This document shows, piece after piece, positions 12,583 through 23,600 of a DNA stretch of 64,000 nt. The notes below the pieces were generated by a model, which did not search any database, was not told the DNA's origin, and saw only the letters and a program-made list of their open reading frames with translations. The DNA lies in NCBI RefSeq assembly GCF_932526225.1, contig NC_064041.1:2306699-2370698 (forward strand), given 5' to 3'. The DNA comes from Nematostella vectensis (Eukaryota > Cnidaria > Anthozoa > Actiniaria > Edwardsiidae). Made by a program: the position numbers and the translations under genes. Each line of letters opens with the position of its first letter. The stretch's first letter is position 1.

Positions 12583-14243
12583 CTATCGCTTAAATGGTTT
12601 TCGCCCCGTGGGGAAACGGCGGGGCAGATTATATGGGCGCTGGCGTACACAACGTGCATAAACATGGCCTCTAAGACCACATATATAGCAAACTATATTG
12701 GCACTAGTACGCGACTGCGGACGGTTATAATCATGCGTTAGTTCGCGATCCTCTTTCTTGATATTTTTATCCACCTTTCTAACTACATCCAGAATCCTGG
12801 AGTGTTCCATATCAGCAAGTAGAGCGACAAAATAGGACTTAAATTCCTTTGTCGACGCTGTCAGCTTCTCCCTAAGAATGGCGGCAATGGCATGATACCC
12901 TGATGCTTTTACATCCTTGTGGGGCCGAACTGCGGCCGCCAACTGCTCGGCCATGCGGTGCGCATCATATTTATCGAAATCTTCTATTCTTATGAATCCA
13001 TAGTTTGTTATCTTGGTAATTATGGCTCCAACATCCGGAGAATTATTTGCGCCATCCTCAAGCGCCTTAATTATCGCTAACAACGCACCCATAGGATCCT
13101 AGGAGAGCGAAAGGGAAACGGGAGATGTGAGAAAATGTGTACAAGAGCCTCAGGCTCTGTTATCTGACCAAGTAATATGTTCCCCTTTTTCAGTCCCTGT
13201 TATCCAAAGGGCCTAGGCCCTAGCTGAGCGATAAATATGCCCCCGGCTAAGGTAAGATGTTATATGAGCGGTAAAGACCCTGTTAAAAGAACCAATAATA
13301 TTGTGTCCCCCCTGGCCAAGGTCCTATTATCTGAGCAGTTCAGGCCCTGTTATCTGAACAGCTGTTATCTGAACAAGGAACATACCCCCGGGCGCAGGCC
13401 CTGTTATCTAAACACCTGTTATCTAAACAAAAAAAACATGTCCCCCCGGCTTAGGCCCTGTTAACTAGGCAGTTGAGGCCCTGTTATATGAACAAGGAAC
13501 ATGGCCCCCAGGCTCAGGCCCTGTTATATGAACAAGGAACATGACCCCCCGGCTCAGGCCCTGTTATCTAAACAAGTAATATGTCCATCGGCTCAGGCCC
13601 TGTTAACTGAGCAGTTCAGGCCCTGTTATATGAACAAGAAACGTGATCCACGGCTCAGGCCCTGTTAACTGAGGGAACAACTGAGTAAAATCTCTAAGCC
13701 AAAGACTTCGGTACTATAAGCAAAGTTCTACCCCCCCCCCCCCCCCCTACAGACCCAAATAAAGGACTAGGGCTGATAATACCCAACTAAGACTATAAAA
13801 TATGAAAATAGTAAACTAAGAGAAAGAAACTAATTCTAAAAGGGGATAAAGACTGATAAGAAAGGGAGTACTACATACCCAAAAAAAAAACTTTATGAAA
13901 CTGTTAGGAAAAGATGCTAATACGAAACCGAAACCTAAAACGAGGGCTACCGATAGATATAGGCGATAAATGATAAGCGCGAGAGTGTAATGACAAGAAC
14001 GCAGAAAGCACACTACGTATAAATACACAAAACCCGCCTAACGGAACAACAGTATACCTCATTATCCACCGCTGGGAGCGGGTCGGCTGCTGGAACTGCG
14101 TCCACTACAGGTGGAACTGCCGCCAGAGCCGCGAGTTCCTGAGCGGCCGGTTCAACTGGAGCTGCAATCCAAAGCTTGATAAAGTATAATGCACCTGTCA
14201 GCGGCTTGCCCGAGGGGTCAACCCTCGGGGACACCACGGGCAT
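12583..14243 (-). CDS. Gag-like zinc-knuckle protein of a retroelement, two exons
   Basis: Proposed minus-strand exons: 14243-14058 and 13098-12583, joined in phase 0 by GAG|GTATAC and a strong acceptor (CCCTTTCGCTCTCCTAG|GAT); predicted 233 aa ending in TAA. The first exon encodes an Ala/Pro-rich segment (AAPVEPAAQELAALAAVPP). The second encodes a charged helical region and one retroviral-type zinc knuckle, CYICGLRGHVYARC (CX2CX4HX4C), followed by a basic tail (RRFPTGRKPFKR). Role by analogy: RNA-binding structural protein of the element whose reverse transcriptase lies downstream on the same strand. The roughly 960-bp proposed intron contains a minisatellite. If the intron is not real, the second exon still stands alone from the ATG at 13092. 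Family assignment is tentative. Confidence 0.6.
13140..13680. repeat. Degenerate minisatellite, ~40-bp core
   Basis: More than ten imperfect repeats built on GGCTCAGGCCCTGTTATCTGAACAAG plus AACATGNCCCCC. Spacing varies because some units carry an extra or missing CTGTTATCTGAACA block. It lies inside the proposed intron of the Gag-like gene, and a C-run follows at 13730-13747. Confidence 0.85.
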
Positions 14244-16091
14244 TGTAAAATTGGAGAAACCATCTCAATGATTTCCCCCTGGGGAAGGGAATTTTTCATT
14301 TACAAAGTTCCCTTGTTAGGTTCTTTTTTGCATTGCAATCCCCCTGCTATCTAACAGTTCTTAGAAGGTTGACAATATATTTCACCTTGAAGTTGAGACA
14401 TAACTAATTTTTTTTTACAATAATCTGCCTTGAACGTTCCAATGAAACACGTCAACTTGACAAACTTTTACCGTAGTCACGTGCCAAATTCCATAAGGGT
14501 GGTAAAGGGGGGTATGGATCACTTTTCGCGGATTTGACAAAATTTCTTTTTCACGTTTTGAAACTGCTGATAAAATCAAAGTGCTGGGTGAGGCGCGTTT
14601 ATAGTTGAAACAGAAAAATAATTTTTTGCTGCAAAAAATGTTTTAAGCATCTCTGCCTCATCCTCCCCAATGCCAATACACTCCCTGAAACCATACGTTG
14701 CAGCCAACACAACAAATCATGAACCTAAAAAAGAAAATAAGTGAAATCTGTGTGAAATAGCACTAAAACTATACCACATGAAATGCTTTGAAATCAGCGC
14801 ATGTTTGCTGTTTTCAACCCCTACCCTGATTGCGATTCCCGTTAGCATGTTGTACAATATTGTGCGCCAATACACAGATCATATTTTTGGTAGGCAGACC
14901 CGTAAGCATTCTTGTTCCCAGAGCTCTTCGTAGTCCGGCGGATATGTGCAGATTTTACCTTTTATTGCACACTTTTTGCTAAAGTTATAAATTTTAGCAT
15001 AGTGATAGTTTTTGACACATCTAAAGCTCAGTTCGGCTTTAATTTCTATGAACATTGATTTGGCCGCAAGATTTTTTCCCCAAAAGAATAAATAAACTCG
15101 CACATTTTAAGAAAGTTTACTCATAGACAAATAAAATATAAGTCAGAGAATGCATCTAAACAAAAGAGTTCTTAAAGTAACAAGATTTTTTTAAATTTTT
15201 TTATTTTTTACGGTGACAGCGATTTTGAACCGGAATTAGTCAAGAGTAAATACTGGCACGCTTGTTTCACTTTACAAAAATAAAAAAAAAACCTGTTTCA
15301 GGAGTAGTTTAGGGCCATCTTTACAAGATAAGCTATGGAGCCAAAAGAAAATCTGATTTAATCACGGATTATCTTGGGATATTAAAATGGCCGATAATTT
15401 AATCCGAAAGTGAAAAGTCACGCGTCGAACTCACTATTTTCGAAAGTCGTCAAATGATTTAAAATACACATATAGCCAGCCCAAGTACCAAACATTCACG
15501 CTCAATACTGGCTCGGCGGTCCTGCGTGGAGCGTTAATGATACCAATAGTCAATGTTTGTTATTAAAATAAAATTGTATAAACAGAAGACTCGTAAGTTT
15601 ACCAACTTAATGGAAAGTTGAATACAGACAGGTCCCGAAACATCCGATCCAATTAAGTCTAATTAATTCTTATAATTTAACGAACATCCTCCTATTCAAG
15701 CTAAACCAATAAAAACTAACAATGCTTCAAGAATACTTATAACCTCGAATTATCCTTTCAGCTAGAGTAAATATCTTGACTTGTATATTTGCTTACTACA
15801 ATTAGTAAAATCCGAATTTATTCTAACATAATCTATCATAATACCGTGTAAACATAAACAGATAAAGGAAATTGTATACTCCCCATCATATGATTATATA
15901 ATTTTCGTTTCAACTCACCCCGTAACCGTAATTAGAATACCTGGACAAAGTATATGCCGCTCTTACGGAAATTTTGGGAATTGACAAGAAGAGAAATGCA
16001 GGTTGGATTATTCTTTATCTGAAATCACTGAACTAAGTTTGCATCCCTAAGTTTGAAGGGTTTGTTTGCCGACTATTTGAGCTCGATATTT
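14244..16091. other. No gene seen
   Basis: Very AT-rich between the retroelement and the GPCR. A minus-strand frame at 14879-15103 has no recognisable domain and is not called. Confidence 0.5.
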
Positions 16092-17022
16092 CTATACTAT
16101 TTTTGGCATAACATAACAGATGGCAGTACTTGCTCTCGCCGCCCTTGTGACATTAATGCTCCGAGAATTGCTCTTTTTGTTATTGAAGAAGGATTGAACG
16201 TCAGTGCGGCTTGCACATCTCCGGAGCGCTCTACTAAAATCCCTCATTCGTAGGACGTAGACAATAGGGTTGACGAGAGTTTAAACACCGCGTAATGTTA
16301 CTAATGACTACAGTCAAAGCAGTACTGTTGCTCCCGTCAAATACACCGGTCGGTACCCAGGTTAAGACAGACAAAAAAGTCACAATAAATAAAGTTTTTG
16401 CAAGTTCTCTTTCTCGCCTTTGGGAGGTTGTTAGTTGCGACCGCTGGTGATATCGGTTTTGGAGTTTGACTTTGATAAATATCGCTGTGTAACAAATGCA
16501 CATAACCAAAACTAGGACAATTATAGCGTAGCTGGTAAATTTGTAATAGAATTCAACTGAAATGAGAATAGATGCTACAAAAGCAAATGGGGAAATCCAC
16601 TGTATCGCACACGCAATGTGATACGGCCACAAGCCCGTGCTTCTGTGCTCCATTGGGAAAAAAGTGGCGCTGAAACGTTCTACGCAGATGAGCAGCAGCC
16701 CAACACCTGAACTTGCCCCAACAAACAGATCAAACACCATGTTTTTTACGTGCGATGGCTCTTTGATAAGCAGAAAATCAGGAGTCTTTAAAAGAGCGGT
16801 GGATATCCCATGCCCTATGCCGGCTCCACCGACTAACATATCAGCGAGTGTTAAGCTTATTATTAAACAAGTGCTGCGTCTTCGGAGGAATCTGTTCGTT
16901 GCGAAGACCAACAAAGTCAGTAGGTTAAAGAGAACGATTATTATCCCTTCAACGACAAATACCACGATAGCAACGGTCGTGAGAGATGATGGATCAGTTG
17001 AGTTGTAGCATGAGGAATTCAT
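16092..17022 (-). pseudogene. Class A (rhodopsin-like) GPCR, intronless, frameshifted before NPxxY
   Basis: The frame opened at 17022 encodes TM1 (GIIIVLFNLLTLLVF, with the conserved Asn), TM2 with LADML (the sodium-site Asp), and TM3 ending in ERFSATFFP in place of DRY. TM4 and TM5 follow, then TM6 as TLFIVTFLSVLTWVPTGVF. About 20 residues later the frame leaves the family pattern and stops at 16234. The expected TM7 and helix-8 sequence, LVNPIVYVLRMRDFSRALRR, is intact in the next frame and runs to a TAG at 16092-16094. The shift lies at about 16272-16281 (a TCTC context), consistent with loss of two bases or gain of one. The ligand is unknown. The receptor resembles the adenosine/melanocortin-like orphan expansions of anthozoans. 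It is either a young pseudogene or a sequence error; everything else looks intact. Confidence 0.85.
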
Positions 17023-19197
17023 GTCGGTAGATGTGATATATTGAGTTTTCTGACGTATCTGCTTATTACGTTATTTCCTTGTTTCCTTGTTGCCTTTTTG
17101 AAAGCTGTATTCACATAAATATGCACACCGCAATTATTCTAATCATTTTAGGCCCAACGCCCTCGATTAAGCTACGCTAGTACTTGCCAAACGGGAAATT
17201 AATACTAGGTGATGAGTTTCGCTATTTTTATAACTTTAGCATTTTAGTCAATTTACCGCCAACGTATGCCGGGGGTTAATGATGCGTTCTGTTTAGTTAT
17301 GAGTCAACGGGAATTGGCCTCTCCCCAATTGTAGGCGGGTCCATATTGTTTTCAAGATATTCGTGAATCGGGAATCGAGCACCTATGCCCGTTCCGTATT
17401 CATTAACCACCGGTTTTTCGGTAAGTTGGTCTTGACTTCGGGAGCAGGTAACTCTAGGTATCGTCTAGGTCTAGTGAAATTCTGGTATAGCCAGAATTGG
17501 TATTAAGGAAGCAAGTGCAAAAATGATTGGAATGTTGTCAATCATTGTGGTCACGCATGAAGATTGTCATGCACACTAGCTCGGCAAGCATGAAGTGCGT
17601 TACCTCCGAAGTCAACAATAATCGTATAATCATTATGTAGGTCATGGCAAGTCCAAGGGTAACCTACTGGCATGCCTGCGTTGGAATGTCGTCCTTCGAA
17701 CACCCATTGGCCGAGAACCTTTATCCAAACGAATCTAAACGTTTTTCGGGGTGTCAGTGAAGGTCTCTTGTTTGGGCTTGCTGTCATTAGAGAGCATACA
17801 AAAGGGATGCGGTACGATACCCATTTTCATCTAAAAATTACTTGTGTAAAGTAGCGTTTGTAACAGCGACCAAGTAATCCCGGTAAGGTCCCCACATCTC
17901 GTCTCTGTCGTTTGTTACAAAGCGCAACAAATGACACCTGCACAAGTTCCACCACTACAAGACTACACAATCGATAAAAACACCCCTTTTATTAAGGTAA
18001 ATCCAAAAGAGGAAAACGAAAAAAGCAGAAAATTCATACAGACGCAAATGGTTTTCACAGTTGAAATATTTATTTTAAACGAAAATTTGTCCCTCAACAC
18101 ATTATTCCCGACCCAGGGAAAAAAAAAAAAAAATCCAGGCCTTTTCTTCAAGAGAAAGAAAATAAACAGGAAAATATAACCTTCAAAAATTATAAGAGTT
18201 ATGTGAGTCATAAAATTGCGTCAGAACATTTTGTTTGAATAAACTAAAGTGAGAAATTGGCGTACCAATTTAGGCGCAAGAATTAACCGACGCTTCGACG
18301 GACGACGTCAGTATGCGCGCGCGCTCCCTGTGACGTCATCTGTGCATCTTTTACTGGACAGACACAAGCAAAAATGAAATCTATTAACTAATTTTATTAC
18401 TAAATAACTTGACTTTATAGTAGGCTATAAAAGAAACACATGGCGCCGGTGCGTGCTGTATTATAGCACAAACTACGAGTATCGAACGAGCAACAAATTC
18501 GGAATACCGTAATGAATCGAATAAGCGCCCGGGGCGCTTAACTTTTCGTGTCTTTATGGGGAGGCGCTTATTAGAGATGGGGAGGGTATTTGGGAGGGGG
18601 CGCTTGTTCTATTTTGGCGGAAAATACCACCTTCTGTATTTACGAAAAGCTGAATCTACAGTAAAAATGCTGTTTGTTTATAAATCGATTACTATCGTTG
18701 TTATGTGAGAAAGTCAATGCGAGCTAAAATAAAATGAAGATTTACACCATTCAAGTGGTGCTTTTGTAGGGATACTTTTAGGGGGAGGGAAGGGGAGGCG
18801 CTTATTGGGGAGGGAGCGCATATACCAAAATACGAAGTCGAGAGGGGGCGCTTATTCAAATCATTACGGTACCCCACAAAAGCAGCCGCTAAGCAGGCAG
18901 GGTTGATAAAATAGAATGTTTCAAGTCAATTGTATTTCATTCTTGTTTTTTTAAAATGTATAGTAACCCCCTTTTGATGAAGTATATTATTATAAATGGG
19001 CAAGGGTAATAGCCATGAGGTTTTTATTCATACTTGATAAGCAACTACAAAACCCCTTATAGTTAAATCAGCTAAAACGCACGATTGTTTCTTTAAACGT
19101 TTCGTTACCCACTCTTCGCAACATGCATGTTATGAGCCTGCAATCAACTAATCAAAACTTAACGCTACACACTTTTTATATCTGATGCTGTGCGTTT
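17023..19197. other. Intergenic, one MITE
   Basis: Between the GPCR start and the 3' end of the next minus-strand gene. Contains the inverted-repeat element at 18505-18871. Sequence near 18330-18390 resembles part of the repeat at 35200-35290 (shared TCTGTGCATCT and GGACAGACACA). No supportable coding sequence. Confidence 0.5.
18505..18871. mobile_element. MITE with TACCGTAATG termini
   Basis: Ends are inverted repeats: TACCGTAATGAATCGAATAA on the left and, read in reverse complement, TACCGTAATGATTTGAATAA on the right, each followed by GCGCCC. The interior repeats GCGCTTATT/GCGCTTGTT with G-rich blocks and has no coding capacity. Length is about 367 bp. No clear target duplication. Confidence 0.8.
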
Positions 19198-20984
19198 CTA
19201 TGGTTTTCGACAGCAGCAAAAACTGTAGTATAATTCAGGTGATTTGATGATATCTTCAATGGTCTCATCGGCTTCACTTCCCCCCCACCCTCCACTGCCA
19301 CAGTTATAGTTGTAGAAGTACCCAACGTTCTGGCCGTTGTTTGTGGCTTTTCCAGGGAATCCGTTAATGGATACTTCTCCGTCACACACGAGAGAATCCA
19401 CTTGGCATATCTGATCACAACGCTGTTTGCTTGCAGTGTTACGGACGCGGACATAATTGGCACAGCACCCGGTTCCTAAGAAAGAAGCAGTGAATTGTTC
19501 TGTTTTACATTTTGACAGAGTTTCAGAAGACAAAATGCGTTATCGATAGAAATACGTGGTGGAGAGTTGGCGTTGTATGCTAGTGGAATAAAAATGAGGA
19601 TGTTGATAATTATGTTGAGTGATTATGTTGAGCTCTAGTACAAAGGTCAATTTGAGCACTGTTTTTACTCCCGAAGAAAATCTCCCCTGGAATAGTTCAT
19701 TGTCATGTATTCCTAGTGTAAGATTTACCTCCGCTCGCTGTGCTTCCCCTGCAAGCCGCCGCGGCTGCCATATGCAGAGCCTGCCACATCATATCGTACG
19801 GCGTGGTTGTGCCGTAGCCCGACGGGAGATGCTTCTTTGCGAGATGTCCACTAGCGTCAAGGGTTGCCAGATTACTTGGAGTTCCTGCTGCAGCAAGAGT
19901 GCTTTTGATTGACGCAAGCTCTTTTTCCATGCTGCTTATCTTTGCATTGATTTCCTGATGAGGGTCGATGTTCTTGGAGATGCATGACAATGCATCGAGC
20001 TACAAACATATGTAGATTTGTTTACAATGTGTAGTTGAAGTTTGATATGTATGTTACAGTAGGGAATAAATCCTACAATGGTGAACTGTTGGGGCACATG
20101 CGCATTCTGACCCACCGATCAAATAGAAAGCTTTTAGGTTAAAAGTAACGACTGCAATATAAACGCCACCGTTCTCGAAAGACAGTGCAGCGCTAACTTC
20201 GTCCATCATTGCTGGCACTGCTTTGCTCTGTTGACCACAAGAGGAAGAAAACGTTGTCAAACTGCTTCACAGCGCAACCTAGCACAGGACCAGCGTCTCA
20301 ACAGCTATTTGATAGCAATGTTTGGCGATTTTGCATTTCCCCATTAGCATTGAAAGGAGACACCTCTTTGCTCGGTTGACCACAACAGGATCAAGGAAAC
20401 GTTGAAAAAACTACTTCGCACCATCCCACATTTATTGTGTACAAACAACTTGCAATAGTTACTATATTCCCACCGGGGTCACCCGCTAAACACCATGATT
20501 ATGGTAGGGGAGAAGCAAGTTCTAAAGCACTAGTAAGCGGACAACGTCCGCGATGTGCGCCTTCATCACGGCGGGAAGGAGCTCGTCCTAGCTCCTCGTG
20601 TAGTCGACAGGACGCGATGTAAACCATCCGCAAAACGTACACCCAATTTATAGCTGAGAGTTGTTAGAACCAGGAAGAGAAAGCACATAGGTCATACTGG
20701 AATTCGGCTATTATTACAGGTAACCCCAGTGAGAATATAGTTGCGCTTAACTTCCCTAATATTGCCTATGTGCGGGGATCGAGGATTCAACAATGAAGCG
20801 GAATTGTTGCAAACTATCTTTATGGAGATGGCACCAAAGGCCAGCGATCAAAGCAATACTTCCCCGTGGTTGACTGACTCTCACTTACCAAACAATCAGT
20901 GGTTGAAGTGTTACTTGGGCTCGAACGTTTATCAACTCCGCCCGCTGCGGCCATACCAACCAACAGAAGCATAAAGTAAATCAT
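19198..20984 (-). CDS. Secreted cysteine-rich protein with coiled coil, three exons, function unknown
   Basis: Minus-strand exons: 20984-20889, 19999-19729, 19475-19198; GT-AG junctions, phases 0 and 1 consistent, 214 aa. Exon 1 gives a signal peptide (MIYFMLLLVGMAAAGG) followed by a possible dibasic site (VDKR|SS). Exon 2 carries a short heptad-like stretch (INAKISSMEKELASIKSTLA) that could form a trimeric or dimeric coil, then a glycine/alanine-rich linker ending in ALHMAAAAACRG. Exon 3 is a cysteine-rich module: GTGCCANYVRVRNT, QRCDQICQ, VCDGEVSINGFPGKATNNGQ, VGYFYNYNC and a terminal YYSFCCCRKP. I do not recognise the module. The architecture suggests an oligomeric extracellular matrix or mucus protein (inference). 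A further small exon in the 0.9-kb first intron is possible, but phase does not require one. Confidence 0.8.
20220..20428. repeat. Diverged ~60-bp direct duplication in an intron
   Basis: CTTTGCTCTGTTGACCACAA at about 20220 and CTTTGCTCGGTTGACCACAA at about 20366 head two related 60-bp segments, both with AAACGTTG downstream. They lie in the first intron of the cysteine-rich protein gene. Confidence 0.55.
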
Positions 20985-23600
20985 GCTCGCAGAAATCCGC
21001 AAAGAAGAGGAGCTTTGTAAACTGAAGTAATGGCGCGACTTCAACAAGTGATTAAGATGTAGACGGGTCTACCTTATATACCTTTGTATGCCGTACAAAG
21101 GTAGCAGAGGTTCCGGGGGGGGGGGGGGGGGGGGGTTGCGCCCCATGCGCCCATGTCTTTTTACGCGCACGGTGCTTCCTCTTACTCTGTGTTTTCTCCA
21201 TGGGCCAAAAAAGGTGTCACATGAGGACAACAGTCGCGCCTTTCTGTACCAAGTTTATTCATTTGACGAGAGAACTTATAACAGCCCCCCCCCCCTTTCG
21301 CGGGTCTAAACTTATTTATCTAAGTGTGTTTACAAAATTCTTTGTGTTGGTTTTAGTCTCTACAGATACGGTACACTTGCTGCCAGTTTAGACTTGTTTT
21401 GGGACACACTGGAGATCTTATTATAACTACTGTAAATGGCTCTCGGATACAGCAAATAAAACACATGCGGTAGCTAAGCGTTTCGAGACAAGCAACAAGA
21501 ACTTGCCAAACGTTTGTGCTAAAAATCGAATCAGGTGACTGATGTCTGTGGCTTGTCTGGTTGTGGCGCTTTATAGGCAGAAGTTGAGCTTTTATCAGGG
21601 AATGGTGTTGCTCTTAGTGGTTAGGCATTTACCTTTCCACTTAGCCCGTAACATCCCTTTCGCATGGACAGCTGATAGGTATACGCGTGCGTTTACTGTC
21701 CGAAACTAGACATTAAAACCTATAAAATAATGCCTTAATTCAGACGCGGTTGGTTTCTCTAGCAAATACAGTGGTACCTGGCCACTAAGGTGCAGGATTG
21801 CTGATTAACAATCATGATTGTTTATCATTCATTTGATAATTGATAATTTGATATTTCATTGATATTCGGGTGATAATAGTATGATATTGTCTTGAAAGAA
21901 TGCTAAGTAAAATATCCAAATGAAATATGAAAATGTCATTATCAATTGGATTATCATGCTAGTTTACCCCCTAAAAAGGAATTTCAAATCTCAAATTATC
22001 ACTATCATTCTCATTAATAAAAGAAGCAGGTAGATTGAAAAATCTAAGTATCAATAAATAGCAGGATAAAGTGATATTCCAAAATAGCAAGTTATCATGG
22101 TATCAATATAATATAATAACATTATTATTATCAATGTTGAACAAAATAACATAAACAGTAAGCGTATGATATATCATGATAATATCATTTTTTGTTTTAC
22201 TTGACCAACGGCACACTAAGAGTGAAAAATTGGAAAACGTATCTTTTTCCCATGTCTTGGCGATGCTTTTGAGACAAATAAAAAGCTTCGTTTTGTGTTG
22301 CGTATTAGTTTACGCGAGGACAAAACAAAGAAAAAAAGACGTGTTTTTAAATTCTTCCACGTAGTGTTTTTGACAAACCAGGAGATTAGAAAGGAAACTT
22401 TACTTTTCACATAAGTTTTCGGCTTCATAGCACTTTTTCAAGAATTCTGTTGAAGCTGTTGTATTGGGTCATTTTTCTAGTGACCTCGAAGTGATTGTTC
22501 ATCAGACGGCGAAAGCCCTGTCCACTGGACTCCAAGTGTTGACACCTCGAATCGCGGAAAATTAAGGGAGAGTTGGGTGACATTCAGACTTGGGGTTGTA
22601 TGGAGGCATACACACACTTTCTTTGTGTTTCGAAACATGGAAAATATCCACGAAAAACTTCACTTGTATATTATTAATATTTTTTTTATTGAAGAATGTT
22701 AATAGCTTTGTTCTAATTATGTTTTTTTAAAGACTCGAAGCTATATCATGGGTCTTTTAACCTAATTTATAGACATAAGAAAAAAATAAATTTTCTGATA
22801 ATATGATTTATCACTATATCATGGGCCTTAGAAGAAAACTGTACCTCATTGAATATTCTGATAATATCATGATATACAAATGCTTATATGATAAAAACCC
22901 TTTGACGAATCAGACTATGAATAAATCATGATATTTAGGGGCCTTTTTTTTTTATTAAAATACAAGAAACATGTAAGAATTATCATGATATATTACATTT
23001 AATGACTAGTCTTGATAATAATGACATACGCAATTCTGCGCCTCTCTCTACCCGGCGGCCACCCTCGTGACGTGAAAGGTGGCAACTTAGCAAAGGCTGC
23101 CCGCTTAACAGCTTAATGGATTTAGCCAAATACAGTACCTTAGTAAGAAATTGATTTTCCCGTAGAGGTGAGCTGGCCGTTTGATAGGTGGTCGCTAGAG
23201 GGCACCACTGTAGCCGCGGCGCATAAACGAGTTAATCCGGTAGTTGTCAAATTGTTTGTTTTAGTCGCAACAGAAATTGATTTACCCATAATGCAACTCT
23301 AAAGTAAACGGACTTGAAACTGAAGCTCTGTACTTACTGGCGAAGCAGGCTGTCACTACAAGCATCTTGATAATGGATAGGGCTGAAGTGGGTTAGAATA
23401 AAACCACCTCAACATCCTCCAATAGATACGGTGACCGTGTATAAGATATCTGGTGTTTAACTGCGAGGGCGTTTGAATTGGTAACGACCTCAAATATCCA
23501 CACGATGAACTAGATTGTGTGATTGAGCCATTGAGTGATGTCGAGCTTCGTACTACAATCAAAGTGAATGTGTTAAATACCTTGAACAAGAAGGATTGTA
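20985..23600. other. Divergent intergenic region
   Basis: Separates the minus-strand cysteine-rich gene from the plus-strand EGF gene, so both promoters should lie here. Contains a G-run (21115-21135), a C-run (21285-21295) and an AT-rich, ATCATGATA-studded block (about 21785-23030). No supportable coding sequence. Confidence 0.5.
21785..23030. repeat. AT-rich block with repeated ATCATGATA palindromes
   Basis: The palindromic core ATATCATGATA or close variants occurs near 22169-22185, 22863-22875, 22926-22936 and 22980-22992, with related TATCATGG and ATCATGATTG around it. The composition is far more AT-rich than the flanks, and borders are diffuse. It could be an old AT-rich transposon or a structured intergenic element. 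Confidence 0.45.

Noticed and set aside
14879-15103. Minus-strand frame of 74 codons
   Set aside because: No domain, no conserved motif and no splice context; AT-rich background.
16637-17008. 123-codon plus-strand frame
   Set aside because: Antisense shadow of the GPCR reading frame.
17551-17787. Minus-strand frame of 78 codons
   Set aside because: No recognisable domain or neighbouring exon; cannot be told from chance.
20054-20260. Minus-strand frame as an additional exon of the cysteine-rich gene
   Set aside because: It overlaps a non-coding duplicated segment, and the exon phases join without it.
21088-21391. Frames across the G-run and C-run between the two genes
   Set aside because: Low-complexity runs generate the Gly/Pro tracts; no other support.
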